Shown in pieces: positions 23,205 through 35,236 of a DNA stretch of 64,000 bases (position 1 is the stretch's first letter; each line of letters starts with the position of its first letter). The stretch comes from Artocarpus heterophyllus (taxonomy: Eukaryota; Streptophyta; Magnoliopsida; Rosales; Moraceae), in contig CM046333.1 of assembly GCA_025403435.1 (NCBI GenBank), positions 32,447,521 to 32,511,520 of the forward strand. The letters run 5' to 3'. Below the pieces are notes generated by a model, which saw only the letters and a list, made by a program, of their open reading frames with translations, was not told where the DNA came from and made no database searches. Made by a program: the position numbers and the translations under genes.

Positions 23205-25052
23205 ATTTATCACTAAAAAAATAGTGGAGACCACTTTTGTCAAACACAAGGTAAAACAAGAATGTTGATGTCTTCAGAAGCATTTGGAAAGCATCTCTAA
23301 GAGTAGTACTGTTGACCATTTTAAAAAAAGCACATGTGGTGGTTACTGTAAGGGTAGATAGTTCGTGTGATGGAGAAGGTTTTTTTTTTTTTTTTTTAAT
23401 AGGTTAAGAGAAAAATCCCATTGATATGATTCTTCCGATCTTCAAAATACATCTATTCTTTCAATCTATAAAACATTGATCGCTTAGGATACGTAATGGA
23501 ATTGACCATGTCACACAAATAACGTTGGTTGTAGGACATTTTAGTTGCAATTACTTATCCCTCTGGCTCCCTTAATTTGCATTTTTTTTAAGGGAGCCAT
23601 GTCATATTATTGTCGTATATTCTCAGTTTTTTTGCACAATTTGTGCATTGTTCTTCATTATTTTATAACTTCATTCACTTGTCAAATTTGCATAAGGTGG
23701 CCAATTAAGAATAGCGGTTGAAAAAAAGCAAAGAATCACACTCTAACACTTTTCATGTTAGTCTAAATTATAAAGGCTCTTTGTCGATTAAATTTTTTTC
23801 TCAGACACCACTTGGCACGAACCCTATTAACTCACGATGAATAATGACCCAAACACCTTAACTAACCTAAGTTCTTGGTCTAATATATATGTTAATCTTA
23901 ATCACTTATTTGGGGCCCTAACATTTTCACCAAAAACCCCTCCCGCCATGTGCACGTCCACCCCGCCTTACAAGCCGCTACCACCCAACACCCCCTATTG
24001 GGCACCACGTTGTCCCCTGTGCCCGTTGTCGTGACCCATGGCACCCATGCAACGCCCATTATCGTCAGCGGGCTTTGCCGTTGCGAGCTAGTCGTTCAAC
24101 TACCCACTGCCTTTTAAAGATTTTGGCATTAATCGTGATGGCAGTGAAAAAGGTAAAAGAAATAAGTTTTTATTAAATTAGGTTGAAATTAATAGAAGTG
24201 ATTCTAGTTTTTTTCAATCATGAATTAGCACTTTAATTTTGTTATTCAGCACAATTATTTTTTTTATAAATTCAATGTATTAGTATTTTTATTGTTGTTT
24301 TAGTACTTTACCAAGTATCATTGATCTCTAAATTTTTTTCAATTGATTTACTACCATGTTAGTAATTATCATAAGTAATTGTAGAACGTATAGTATAATC
24401 AATTGTGAAAGTAAGACAAAAGAAAATAATTCAAATTGAATATGATGTTTTTATTTGGATTCAAAAAATTATATTTATTATTGTTTTGTTTTTTTTTTTT
24501 TCTCTTTTTTAATATGAATTTGGTGTTTGTTCAAAGATAAATACTAATGGCAAAAAAAATAGACGTAGTATTTAAAATAACATTATTCATTGGACTATAG
24601 ATTAGAATGACATACTAAAATATGTCCTGTAGTACTTTTATACAGTGTTTGACAAACTTAGTTCCAAGTCATCAGTTTCAACTCAAAAAATGTAAAGCTC
24701 TTACATGCTATAGTGTAAATCAAAAGTATAATACAGTGTAAAGCACTCACATACTATAATACTTTCAGTTCTAACTCTCAATTCTAACTCACTTCTTAAA
24801 CACCAATTTTAACTTACTTTTTAAACACCAATCTTAACTCACTTCCTAAACACCGTAGTGTCAAATACAATATTGCCATTGAGATATGCATTGGCGATGG
24901 TCTTGTATTGTTATGTTTAAGGAAATGGTCTTGCTCGCATGGGCGGTGAACAATAGAAAGTTGTTGTCTTTGAAAAAAAAAAAAAAAGGGTTTTGTTTTC
25001 TTCTTGGTTTCTTTGTCTTGGAGTCACATGGATTGTGTTATTGTTGAATCAG
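23205..25052. other. Non-coding DNA between the array and the MLH1 remnant
   Basis: Begins with the right end of the split MITE (to about 23262), then a poly-T tract (23380-23398) and a C-rich stretch (23930-24060) without recognisable coding sequence. 24640-24870 resembles the hAT-like MITE family (TGTAAAG..CTCACATACTATAA blocks). The missing 5' exons of MLH1 were searched for here by eye and not found. Confidence 0.45.
24640..24870 (+). mobile_element. MITE-like repeat, same family as 5740-5930
   Basis: Begins CAGTGTTTGACAAAC and carries two direct TGTAAAGc(T/A)CT(T/C)ACAT blocks, matching internal blocks of the copies at 5740 and 52498. Followed by three short tandem copies of a TTCTAACTCACTTcTtAAACACC-like unit (24775-24855). 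Confidence 0.45.
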
Positions 25053-28000
25053 TTTCACGGTTTGATCAGGGCATCTTATAAAGATGGAGTCATGGAACAT
25101 GAACCGAAGGCCTGCACTGCTGTAAAAGGAACTCAGATAATGGTAGGAACTAAAAAATTCAAGTCCAATTTGCCATGAAGCTGATTAAAGTTTAATTTTT
25201 TCTTTTCGAAAAATTTAGAGAATTGTCTTAAATGCTGAACTGTATGTGAAAACATTATTAAATGGACTGAAATAGTCTTTTCGTTTGATGATGAGAAAGT
25301 TAGGGACTAGTTGAAATATCGAACCTATGTTTTCATCTGCTATCTCATACATGAAACGATGAATTTTATATTGGTTTTGAAGTCCAATTTGTCATAAAGC
25401 AGATAAAAGTTTCTTTCTTTTTAAAAATTTGCAAAACTGTCTTAAATGCTAAACTCTATGTGAAGACATTATTAAATGGCCTGAAATAGACTTTTGGTTT
25501 GATAATGGGAAAGTTGGGACTAATTGAAATATGGAACTCTTTATGTTTTCATCTGCTGTCTCATGCATTAAACAAGGAATTTTATATTGGTTTTGACTTT
25601 TGAAGAATATAACTTTTTCATGCACTTGAAACTTCTGCTTAGTTTTCCAAGTTGTATTTTCTTGAAATGCATTATTAGGCTGAGAATCTGTTCTACAATA
25701 TGGCCACTCGGAGGAGGACACTACAAAATTCTGCTGATGATTACTCAAAGATTGTAGACTTGCTAAGCCGCTTTGCCATTCATCATTCAAATGTTAGTTT
25801 CTCTTGTAGAAAGGTGAGTCTCTAGCATGGTGACTGTGCATATCTATTAACCTTTTTCTTGCAAGGTTGGAGATTTTTATTGACTCAGGACCGAAGTTTT
25901 TCTTTTTTCCTTTTCCCCGTGTTATTGCAATCAGCATGGAGCTGCAAGAGCAGTAATTCATTCTGTTGGCACGGAATCAAGAATAGATGCTATTCGGTCA
26001 GTTTCCGGGGGGGGTCAATAGCTCAAAATTTGATGAAGATTGAAGCTTCAGATGATGATCCATTCAGTTCAATTTTTAAGATGGATGGCCTCATCTCCAA
26101 TTTCGATTTTGTTGCAAAGAAGACAACAATGGTTCTTTTTATAAATGGTATGTAATCTAGTGTGTGTCTTTAGGATGAATGTCTTGCTAAGATGTTAAAG
26201 GCTGATTTTTGGGTTGGTGATTTGCTTCTTTAGTCTCTATGATTACCCTAACATCCAGGGCTAAAGTGTACAAACCATGAAACTATTGATTAATGTCCTA
26301 AGCTGAAAGGGTTTTTTTTTTTTTAGACACTTTTTGTGCTTTACCTTACCTATTATTTGGTAGGAGTTATCATAGATTCACCCAGTTAATCTTATATGCC
26401 GAGTAACTATGCTAATAGGGATTTGTTCGTACAAAACTAGAAACTTTCCCTCTTTAGAAAATAAATTACATGCATTTGCAAATTGCCATTTTGAGTTGCA
26501 AAGGGATAGAAACACGTGGTTTTTCCTTTGTTTTCCTTCTACCAAATTTCTTTAGTTTGATTCTATGTTCTCTTTTAAGCACAGATAGATTGGTGGAATG
26601 GACCGCTTTGAAAAGATCTCTAGAAGTTGTCTACTCTGCAACATTGCCTAAAGCATCAAAACCCTTCATATATATGTCAATTGTACTGCCATCAGGGCAT
26701 GTTGATGTGAATGTTCACCCAACAAAGGGAGAAGTATGTACTTCTAGTATTTTTCTTTAAATGAATTTTGAGTTTTGTAGCTGTTAAAACTCTTGAAACA
26801 GTTGTACACATTAAGGTGCCGTTTGGTTGTGGCGTTAAAATGGTAATTCGAATGAGGATCTAATGGGAATAGGAATGAAATGGAAAATAAATTGATTTAT
26901 TTATTAGATTGGTAGTACTTCTGCCATTTAGTACATGGTTCATGAATTCTTCTACATATATGGTGCATCCTGTTTCAGAATGCACAAGAATAGTTTCTGA
27001 CTAATAATGTATTTTAGTGTTTGGTGATGAAGGAGTTGAGAAAAGTTACGTTCGTTGCTGTGTTCCTATATTGAAAAACTATATCTTGATATGTGGATAT
27101 GCAGTTAAGCATTCTAAATCAGGAAGTCATCATTGAGAAGATACAGTCAGTGGTTGAGTCAAAATTGAGGAACTCCAATGACACTAGGACATTTCAAGAA
27201 CAGGTAATTTGCAACTAAGCTACTTAGCTCAGACTTCTTTTATTAGGGTGCATTTGTGAAAGGGGGGGAATCGTTGGATTTAGCTTTAATGGGTAGGAAG
27301 CCATGGGAGATACAGATATTTTTGTAAGGAAATTGTGGCCTTCTCCTATAATGAAACGTGAGTTTTGAGATAGATTTCAAAAATTCCTGTGATATTATGG
27401 AGCTTGCTTGTGTAAATTTTGTCTTGGTGAAGAAAGGTGTTGGAAGTAATGGTGAAAGCGGAATCTTAGATGCTTGAAATAATTAAATTCTCCACATTCT
27501 TGAATGGTAATCCAAAAGGTAAATTTGGGGTAACACAGTTTTATCCTTAATTTTTTTCCCTTGTGAAGTGTTGCCCTGATTGTTCAGTCTTGTTGCGGAT
27601 GTTTTGCGGAAGAATGGTTTAATTGGATTAGTGACAGTTCCTTGGTGGAAATTAGCCATAGTTTTGCAGTCTTTCCCATAGAACTTGAAAATACGAGTAT
27701 TTCCCTCCAATCATAAGACACAAAAGATAGCCAAAATTGAGCTCTTCCACAACCTCTTGTACTACCTCTAAAGACAGAAAACTTCTAGCTTATTACGGAG
27801 ACTGAAGTTGGAGGAATTGCACAGTAAGTACCAGTTGTTTTGACCAATTGTAGCTGGATTCTCAAAACCATATTAAAGAGAGTGTTCTACTTCTGCGGTT
27901 CTTTTGTCTTGTAGAGGATTCATTAATTAGGGGATAAGGCACATTCTGGATAGTCATTCTCATGTTTTGAGGAGAAGATAGTTTAAGTTCCGGCGGCAGG

Positions 28001-28611
28001 GTCTTTGTAAATTTTTTTATTCTTGCAGGTTAGCTGTTTCTTTTCTATGAGAATTGCTTTAGCTCTTAGGTTTCATACATTTCTCCTTGCTGAAGGGTTC
28101 TTTTCTTTCTTTCCTTTTTTTTTTTTCTTCCATATCACATAGACACAAGCATACACTGGGAATAAGATGAAGACCTGGTATAATGCATTTCGGTTGGTCA
28201 TGAAAAGTTTGTACTGTTAGTGAATTTAACGCTTTCCTCACTGAAAGTATAACATTCATAACACTGCTTCTAGGGGAATGCAAATTTTTAATCATTTATC
28301 AATTATGTGGCTAAATCCTTAATAGTTAAAAGCAGTCTTTTCTTTTATCTTGCAAAATCTGATGGCACATCAGTAGATCCATTAAGTTCTAAACGTTATT
28401 ATTACTTTTATCTTTTGCCATATTTTAGTGAAAGGTACACTGCTTCTTTGTGAGCGGTACCACTATGTCTGTAATCATGTTTCTCAATTGATGTCTTTTC
28501 TCTAACTTCTCTCTTTTGGCAATTTTTGTACACTGGACAGGCAGTTTGAGCCATCTTCTTCTTGTCACGTGGGTTCAGTGAAGGATTCAGATATCAACCC
28601 CTCACCATCTG
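25053..28611 (+). pseudogene. MLH1: MLH1 mismatch-repair gene, truncated unprocessed copy
   Basis: MLH1 pairs with PMS1 as the MutL ATPase of DNA mismatch repair. Six exons with GT-AG borders are visible: 25053-25142 (ends VKGTQIM), 25679-25813 (NLFYNMATRRRTLQNSADDY), 25935-26147, 26585-26733 (HVDVNVHPTKGE), 27105-27203 (LSILNQEVIIEKIQ, ending RTFQEQ) and 28545-28611. They cover roughly the second half of the ATPase domain and the start of the linker. The exons for the N-terminal ATP-binding motifs and the whole C-terminal dimerisation domain are absent from the window. A run of eight G at 26007-26014 shifts the frame inside exon 3 (six would keep it). Exon 1 also has an extra codon. Introns are retained, so this is a segmental copy and not a retrocopy. 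The exon 6 acceptor is ambiguous (28541 or 28545); only the latter keeps the frame. Confidence 0.88.
25162..25600 (+). repeat. 219-bp tandem duplication in an MLH1 intron
   Basis: Two diverged direct units begin AGTCCAATTTG at 25162 and 25381 and run to TTTTATATTGGTTTTGA. Shared blocks include CATTATTAAATGG and CTGTCTTAAATGCT-like stretches. The differences show the duplication is old. Confidence 0.85.
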
Positions 28612-28740
28612 GTACCTTAATTGTTTTCATTAGTTTACGTTGCACACTGTTGCTTGTTTTTGTTTTTAGGCTGGCATACTCGGTTGAAATTTCTCATTAT
28701 TTTGCGAGTTCCTTAACTCTTGATATAATGTATTGTGGTC

Positions 28741-28955
28741 TGTTGGAGATTCTGACCGATTATTGTGGAAAATAATATATTTGTAAATAATCAGCATAGA
28801 GACTTTAGGAGATAGTTATCTAAAATTAGTTAGTTTCCTTTTTTGTTATGATTTCCCTATTTTTTTTTCTCCTGGTTACAGTTGTATATATGTATCACGA
28901 TATTCACTTGATGGAATACAAGAGAAATAATTCTTTTCATATAATATCTATTTCA
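28741..28955 (+). repeat. 5' LTR of the copia element
   Basis: 215 bp, from TGTTGGAGATTCTG to ATATCTATTTCA, directly abutting the primer-binding site. The length and T-rich middle with a late ATGGAATACAAGAGAAATAA stretch fit plant copia LTRs. With no 3' LTR, the left border is inferred from the TG and the family pattern. Confidence 0.7.
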
Positions 28956-28967
28956 TGGTATCGGAGC
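28956..28967 (+). other. Primer-binding site of the copia element
   Basis: TGGTATCGGAGC, complementary to the 3' end of initiator tRNA-Met with one change from TGGTATCAGAGC, immediately after the LTR. Confidence 0.85.
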
Positions 28968-28984
28968 CATTGGACTGGTGACCA

Positions 28985-30771
28985 ATGGCCTGCAGAAATC
29001 AAGCAACGATAGAAAAGGAGGATTTGGAGAGCGCCAGCGGACAAACCTCTATACGAGCACCAACTAGATTCTCGACTCCCTCATATGACAATCATTCTAT
29101 ACAGATTACTCAACATAAACTGAATAGAGCCAACTTCCGTGAATGGTTCCAATATGTCATGTTGGTCGTTCGTGGTAGAGGAAAGGTTAAGTATCTCACC
29201 GGAGCGACGGACAAAACAAGAGGAAACAGCCCCAAACTTCAAGACATGGGAGGCAAAAAATTCAATTGTCATGTCCTGGCTCATCAATTCAATGGAGCCA
29301 TACATAGGTAGGACGTATTCTTTTTGCAAAACAACGAAGGAGATTTGGGAGTTTGTACAAGAACTTATTCTGATTTAGAAAATACTTCCCAATGCTTTGA
29401 AGTTAGATCAAAGATTCGCAATACTCGGCAAGGGACTATGACAGTCACAAAATACTACAATTCCTTGGTGGAGTTGTGGCAGGAGATGGACCTATACTAT
29501 GAAGTTGGATGGAACTGTCCAACAGATGCCCAAAAATACAAAAAACTACTTGAAAAGGAGTGGATATTTGACTTCTTACAAGGCCTAAATTCTGACCTAG
29601 ATGAGGTTCATGGAAGGTTGCTTGGAATGAAGCCACTCCCATCACTCCGAGAAGTGTTTGGGGAAGTTTGGAGGGAAGAAACACGGAAAAGGGGTTATGA
29701 TGCAACCTGTTTCCGATTTTGGTCAAGCTGAAATATAGGGTTCGACACTTGTAGCAAATAGGCATGATGGTGCTCGTGGTTCACAACCAAAAGAGAAGTT
29801 ATGGTGTGACCACTGTCACAAGCCGAATCATACTCGAGACGTGTGCTGGGATCTCCATGGAAGACTTGCAAACAGGAAACATAAAAACCAAAGGGCACCA
29901 AGCTGCACTGCATAGGTGGCTAAAACTCAGTACGCAACAGTGAAAGATCTCGGTCTCACAGCTGAATAGGTGGAGATGCTTCGCCAACTATTGAACAAAC
30001 CAAATCCTTCCTCCAAAACTGAATCACAATGTCCTCTCATGGCTAATGCTGCAGTAGCCCAACAAGGTAATACAAGCCACTTTCTTTTATCAACGGTTGT
30101 AAAAAAAGGGGGCTGGATAATTGATACAGGTGCCTCAGATCATATGAGGGGCTCTTATGAAGTATTTGACTCATATGAAAGAAGTAATCGAGCAACGAAT
30201 GTTTGGGTGGCAGATGGAAATATTTCTCCTGTTGTAGGACAAGGGACAGTTTGTATCTCAAACTTATCCTTAAAGAATGTCCTGCATGTGCCTAACTTGA
30301 CTTATAATTTGATTTCAGTAAGTTGGCAAGAGATATGGATTGTGTTGTAACCTTTTTTCCATCTCATTGTGAATTTCAGGATTGATCTTCAGGGAGGATA
30401 GTTGGCAGTACTGAGGAGAAGCATGGCCTTTACTGCTCTCAATAACTGGTGATTTCCCTAAAGTTCAGTCACCCAGAAGTTTATCACTTTCAGTCTCGTC
30501 TAATTCAGATGTTATGTTATGGCATAGACGTCTAGGACATCCTAGTTTTCATTGTCTAAAAACATTGTATCCACATCTTTTTATCAATAAAAGTGAATCT
30601 TTTTTTCAGTGTGAACATTGTTTTCTTGCCAATCAATCTCGAAAGTGCTATACTTCTCACTTGTATGAACCTTCAAAACCATTTCACCTCATGCACAGTG
30701 ATATTTGGGGTCCATCAAGAGTTGTAACCTTGACAGGAACTCGTTGGTTTATTACCTTCATAGATGATCAT
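28985..30771 (+). pseudogene. copia gag, protease and first part of integrase, broken
   Basis: The gag begins MACRNQATIEKED at 28985 and shifts frame near 29240 and again near 29350; the UBN2-type gag core continues through VTKYYNSLVELWQEMDLYY to about 29725. A zinc knuckle CDHCHKPNHTRDVC (CX2CX4HX4C) lies at 29811-29852. The aspartic protease motif DTGASDHM is at 30124-30147. After further breaks, the pre-integrase block WHRRLGHPSFHCLK and HSDIWGP of the integrase core follow, up to the insertion at 30772. Stops at 29730, 29914 and 30349 and others disable it. Confidence 0.88.
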
Positions 30772-32964
30772 TGGTCAGGTAACGCCCCAAAATGTGTTTA
30801 TTCTTTTTAATAAATGGCAGACGATTGTAGTATAGAAAAAGTTGTCGTATCCACTAGGAGGTGAAAATTTGTAACTCGAGAGATTGATAAAAATAAATGT
30901 TCAAAAAGGCAAGCGGTTTTTCAGATTAGAGTTTAAAATGAAATAAATATTTTTGTGGTTTTTATTTTATTTAATTCAAAATTTAAAGCATAAAATTAAA
31001 ATGGTGAAGCTTTGAGAATCCCTTGTATGTTTTGCAACTGATATGGAATTTTAACTCTAATTAAAAATTATCTAAAGCATTTGATTTATTATATCTTATC
31101 TCAGTAATTGCAAGCACTTTTTACTAATTATATAGGTCAACCTAAATCGATAATATAGCAAGCCATAATACAGTAAGGGTATTCCTATAAAAACTAGCAA
31201 AATAATCATCTGTCACTGATGATTTAGTGTACTCATTATGAAAATTATAACAGCTGTCACTCAATTATAATTAACATAATTTTAAGATAGAAAAGATAAT
31301 AACAAATCAAAATTAATATATTTTTATGAATAAATTATTGCGTTAATTTCGGCAGCACCTCGACTTATTAATTGGTTTAAGAATATACTATGCCATCCTC
31401 TGTCTACAATAAATCAAGAATTACCAAGCATTTACTGTGCCAGTCTATGTCTATAATGCAGTAGAAACTCAACTTAATAAATGAGCATGACTTTAGTATT
31501 ATTTAATATTAATTATGCAACGCAATTAAATTACATAAAGAAAGCATGACTGAATTTATGTAAAAATTGACAGCATAACAACAGTAACAATAATTATTGA
31601 AAAATAAAGATATAATTTATTCCACAAAATATAAGCATTACAACACAGATATAGAGTTAAACCCCATACCAGAGTACTACGCATACAAGATCATCTCTCT
31701 GCCTCACCAGACTCTCTATATTAATTTAAGCATTATTTTATTATATATATTTTTTTTTACCTAAGCGATAAAAAAAGAGAAAAGGGAAAAATGGGAGAAG
31801 GGGAAAGGGAAGAACGGGCCAAATGGCCCGAAGGGGTTGATGTGAATGAGGGGGGGGAGAGCCCCTATTTATAGTGAAAATATTTCACTGTTTGAAGAAT
31901 TGGACCAAAATGATTCGATCTTATCTCCATTTCCACACTGAGATTTGCTCTTTGATATGCGAATTTTAGTTTGGGATCCTGTGCTTCGCAGGTCATGGCA
32001 ACACGAAACAGGCGCAATCTGACCCGTTGAACACACGATCCAATGGCTGGCAGAGGCGTTCGAGAATGGGCCCAGGTGGGACCAGTGGGACAGCAATTTT
32101 GGACCGTCAGATTGGTCAAGGTCATCGCATCGAACGGCTGGAAGAACAGCTGCACGTGGACTCACCCACACGCGAGCAGACACGGCCTACGACTCCCCTC
32201 TGAAGCGTCTGCAGCTTGTCGGCGCGTGTGATCGTTCTTCGACACGTGGACTGTACCCTGAGATTCCGCTGACGTACCGGATGACACGTTGACACGCGTC
32301 TCTTCCACGGACGGCTGAGATTAATTTGGCAGTGAATCCGACGGCTCTCATGATGCCACGTGTCCCATTTAATATAAATTTGAATTTTCTTTATCTTTTT
32401 GATGCATTTGATGTCCTATTTTATCCGTTTTGGTGTTGTTTTGCTCCGTTTTTCCTCCAGATTTCAAATCTAAAAATCACAAACACACTAATATTATTAT
32501 TTTACAAACATAATATTTACAAAAATATTTATTTTAAATTAAAACACACAAAAATAAATAAAAACTCCTAAAAATTTCCAGTCTCTTACGGTTTGACACA
32601 GATATAATTTTTATGACTTGGAAATATTTTTAGAAATTACTAAAAATATAATAAGACATCTTTACAAACTTAAAACACACTATCAAACACACTAAAACTC
32701 AAAATAAAATAACCGCATTACTTTTACGGTTTTGACTATTTACAGACTAGACACTTATTTAACACACCGAAATGACTCTAAAAATTACTAAAAATTCTAT
32801 TAAACATAAAAACACACTAAAAATACATTTTAAACACATTTATACACTAAGACACAAGAATACTAATTAACACAAAATGCTAATAATTAGAGGATTTAAT
32901 GAGAAATAAAAGCATAAATAAATGATTTAAGCCTTAGAAAATGTACACTTTTACAGTCTCATCA
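30772..32964 (-). mobile_element. Solo LTR inserted in the copia integrase
   Basis: 2193 bp with TG...CA ends on either strand, flanked by ATCAT (30767-30771) and ATCAC (32965-32969), a 5-bp target duplication with one mismatch. The copia integrase frame on the two sides becomes continuous when the insert and one duplicate are ignored. No coding sequence, primer-binding site or second LTR is visible, so a solo LTR is the simplest reading. Orientation is taken as minus because the promoter-like TATA box and GC-rich upstream region read that way. Unrelated in sequence to the two gypsy LTR families here. Confidence 0.75.
31862..32370 (-). promoter_or_regulatory. Promoter-like region of the solo LTR
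   Basis: On the minus strand a CTATAAATAG TATA box (31874-31865) precedes a CT-rich leader. Upstream lie three CACGTG G-boxes (about 32154, 32243, 32357) and at least four AGCCGT-C/T-x-GAT-like motifs (near 32040, 32130, 32308 and 32338 on the plus strand). GC content is far above that of the rest of the LTR. Inferred LTR promoter; no transcript evidence. Confidence 0.5.
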
Positions 32965-34885
32965 ATCACATAAGGGTTTGTTGGGTCTATCTTATGAAAG
33001 ATAAATCTAAAGCCTGTTCTCTATTTCAAAATTTTCATAAATATGTTAAAAATGTTTTCCAAACATCAATCTAGATTGTTCGTATAGATAATGGGAAAGA
33101 ATATTTTTGACATAAATTTACCCAATACCTGTATGACATAGTTGTTCGTCATCAAAGTTATTGTGTTTCAACTCCCCAACAAAATGGAGTGGCTGAAAGG
33201 AAAAATCGCCACTTAGTAGAAACGACTAGATCACTTATGTTCACAAATTTTGTTCCAAATTCATATTGGGGGGAAGCCATTCTTACCTTGTCCTACTTAA
33301 TCAATCGCCTACCTTCTAAAATTTTGTGTTTTAGAACTCCAATGAGTGTCCTTTTAGATCACTTTCCGCATTTGAAACTACTCAATTCTCTACCACCAAA
33401 AGTGTTTGGCTGTACTACATATGTGAGAAATCATGATCCAAGTTTGAGTAAACTAGCACCAAGAGCTTTCAAATGTGTATTCATAGGCTACTCACCAACA
33501 CAAAAGGGCTACAAATACTATTCTCCAAGTCTCTAAAAGTTCTTTGTTTCTTATGATGCCGATTTCTTTGAAAATCAGTCGTATTACAATTCCTCTCTCC
33601 ATGGGGAGAAATTCAGTGTAGAGAGTCATTGGGATCTGACAATTTCTCTTCCTATTTCTCAAGACCTTGTCTCAATTCCAAGCTCAAGTCAACTCGTTCT
33701 TGAAAAGACTAATTCATAGACTTCTAAAGTGACTATTTCAGGGGAAGAACTAGTGATTGAACAGCCGGCACCAGAGAAACCTTTGTTGGTTTACTCACAA
33801 AGACCTAAGGCAACTCCTCAGCCTTCCCAAGAGTTCAACCCAGAACCGGTCTTAGAAGAAGCAGCTAAAGTGGAAGACATGGAAGTGCCAATTGCTCTTA
33901 GAAAAGGGAAGAGGTCTTGTACCAAGTACCCAATTTATAATTTTTTGACCTACTCTCAACTGTCTCCAAAGTACAAGGCTTTCACAACAAAGATTGACAG
34001 TGTTGAAATACAAAGAAGTGTTAATGAAGCAATAGAAGAACTGCAGCAGAGAGAAGCTGTTTTGGAAGAAATGATAGCTTTGCTTGAGAATGGTACCTAG
34101 GAAGTAGCAGATTTGCCAGAAAACAAGAAAGTTGTTGGGAGTAAATGGGTATTCATGATAAAGAACAAGGCAAATGGAGACATAGAGTGGTACAAGGCTT
34201 CACACAAACACACGGGATTGATTATGAGGAGACATTTGCTCATGTTGCAAAGTTCAACTCAATTCGGGTACTTCTTTCTATTGCAGCAAACCTAGACTGG
34301 GAATTGCACCAACTTGACATTAAGAATGCATTCTTAAATGTTAAACTTGAAGAGGAAATGTATATGAAGATTCCACTTGGGTTCGAGTAAGAAGAAGAAC
34401 CAGGAAAAGTTTACAAATTGAAGAGATCTTTGTATGGGCTAAAGCAGTCTCCACTAGCTTGGTTCACTAGATTGAGTACTACACTGAGCAGATTAGGATA
34501 TAATCAAGGAAAAACAAACCATACCGTCTTCATAAAGGTGGGAAATGATGGAAAAAATCAATTCTTATTGTGTATGTGGATGACATCATACTCACCAGGG
34601 ATGACGATGTTGAGATTCAAAACCTTAAAGGTCAACTAAAGGAGGAATTTGAGGTTAAAGAATTAGGACACTTGAAGTATTTTTTTGGGATGGACATCAC
34701 TAGAAGTAAAAAGGCTATTTTCATCTTACAACAGAAATATATCCTGGACCTCTTGTAGGAAACCGAGAAGCTAGGATGTAAACCGGCTAGCACTCCACTT
34801 GGAAAAAACTAAAAGGGAAGGTTTATAAAAGGAGAACCAACTGTGGACAAAGGGAGATATCAACGATTAGTTGGAAGGTTAATCT
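32965..34885 (+). pseudogene. copia integrase end and reverse transcriptase, broken
   Basis: Resumes in integrase; STPQQNGVAERKNRHL carries the catalytic Glu context at 33172-33219, followed by YWGEAILTLSYLINRLPS. RT starts near 34100 with VVGSKWVFMIKN, shifts frame near 34200, passes LDWELHQLDIKNAFLN and LYGLKQSPLAW, shifts again, and reaches the catalytic YVDD (34573-34584). Ends at 34885 in GRYQRLVGRL. Stops at 33536, 33720, 34098, 34388, 34758 and 34812. Confidence 0.88.
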
Positions 34886-35131
34886 TGTAACACCCGCCAA
34901 ACTTTCATGTAACGGATTAGGTTAAAGAAGTAATGACGTTAAGTAATTTCCCTATTGATATGATATATTGTTACTAACTATTTTTATTTTTATTTTAAGT
35001 ATTATGACAGGTGACAGCCACGTGAAATTGATGTGCTCGAGTGTTCAAAGTGTTCATGTCATTAACATGGTATGCTTGATAATTACTTAGTGAATTAAAT
35101 GATGTTTTGTTATGTTTAAAGGATATGGCAG

Positions 35132-35236
35132 TTCGGCAGGCCGATCCTTCAAGATCGACAGGCCAAAACGACCCTCACGGAACGGCAAGTCAAGGAATAT
35201 AATTGGCTGGCCAAAGTGAAACATCGGCAGGCCGAA
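35132..35236 (+). repeat. 14-mer palindrome array, LTR 5' side
   Basis: Units related to TTCGGCAGGCCGAA start at about 35132, 35154, 35181, 35202 and 35223. The clearest are TTCGGCAGGCCGAT and ATCGGCAGGCCGAA. Same unit and near-same spacing as in the other gypsy family. Confidence 0.8.

Larger units (their letters stand above)
28741..34885 (+). mobile_element. Ty1/copia retrotransposon, 3' end missing, with nested insertion
   Basis: 5' LTR, primer-binding site, gag, protease, integrase and reverse transcriptase follow in copia order. The element stops at 34885 inside the end of RT (RYQRLVGRL) where a gypsy LTR begins. A 2.2 kb LTR interrupts integrase. RNase H and the 3' LTR are not found downstream. 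It sits in an intron of the MLH1 remnant. Confidence 0.9.

Noticed and set aside
23837..24034. Proline-rich 65-codon frame
   Set aside because: Short, low complexity, no family match and no gene-like context.
25053..28611. Functional MLH1 gene
   Set aside because: The ATP-binding N-terminal exons and C-terminal domain are missing from the window, and exon 3 is frameshifted.
31865..32231. Overlapping ~60-100 codon frames in the solo LTR
   Set aside because: They sit in the GC-rich promoter-like block, where stop codons are rare by composition; no homology recognised.
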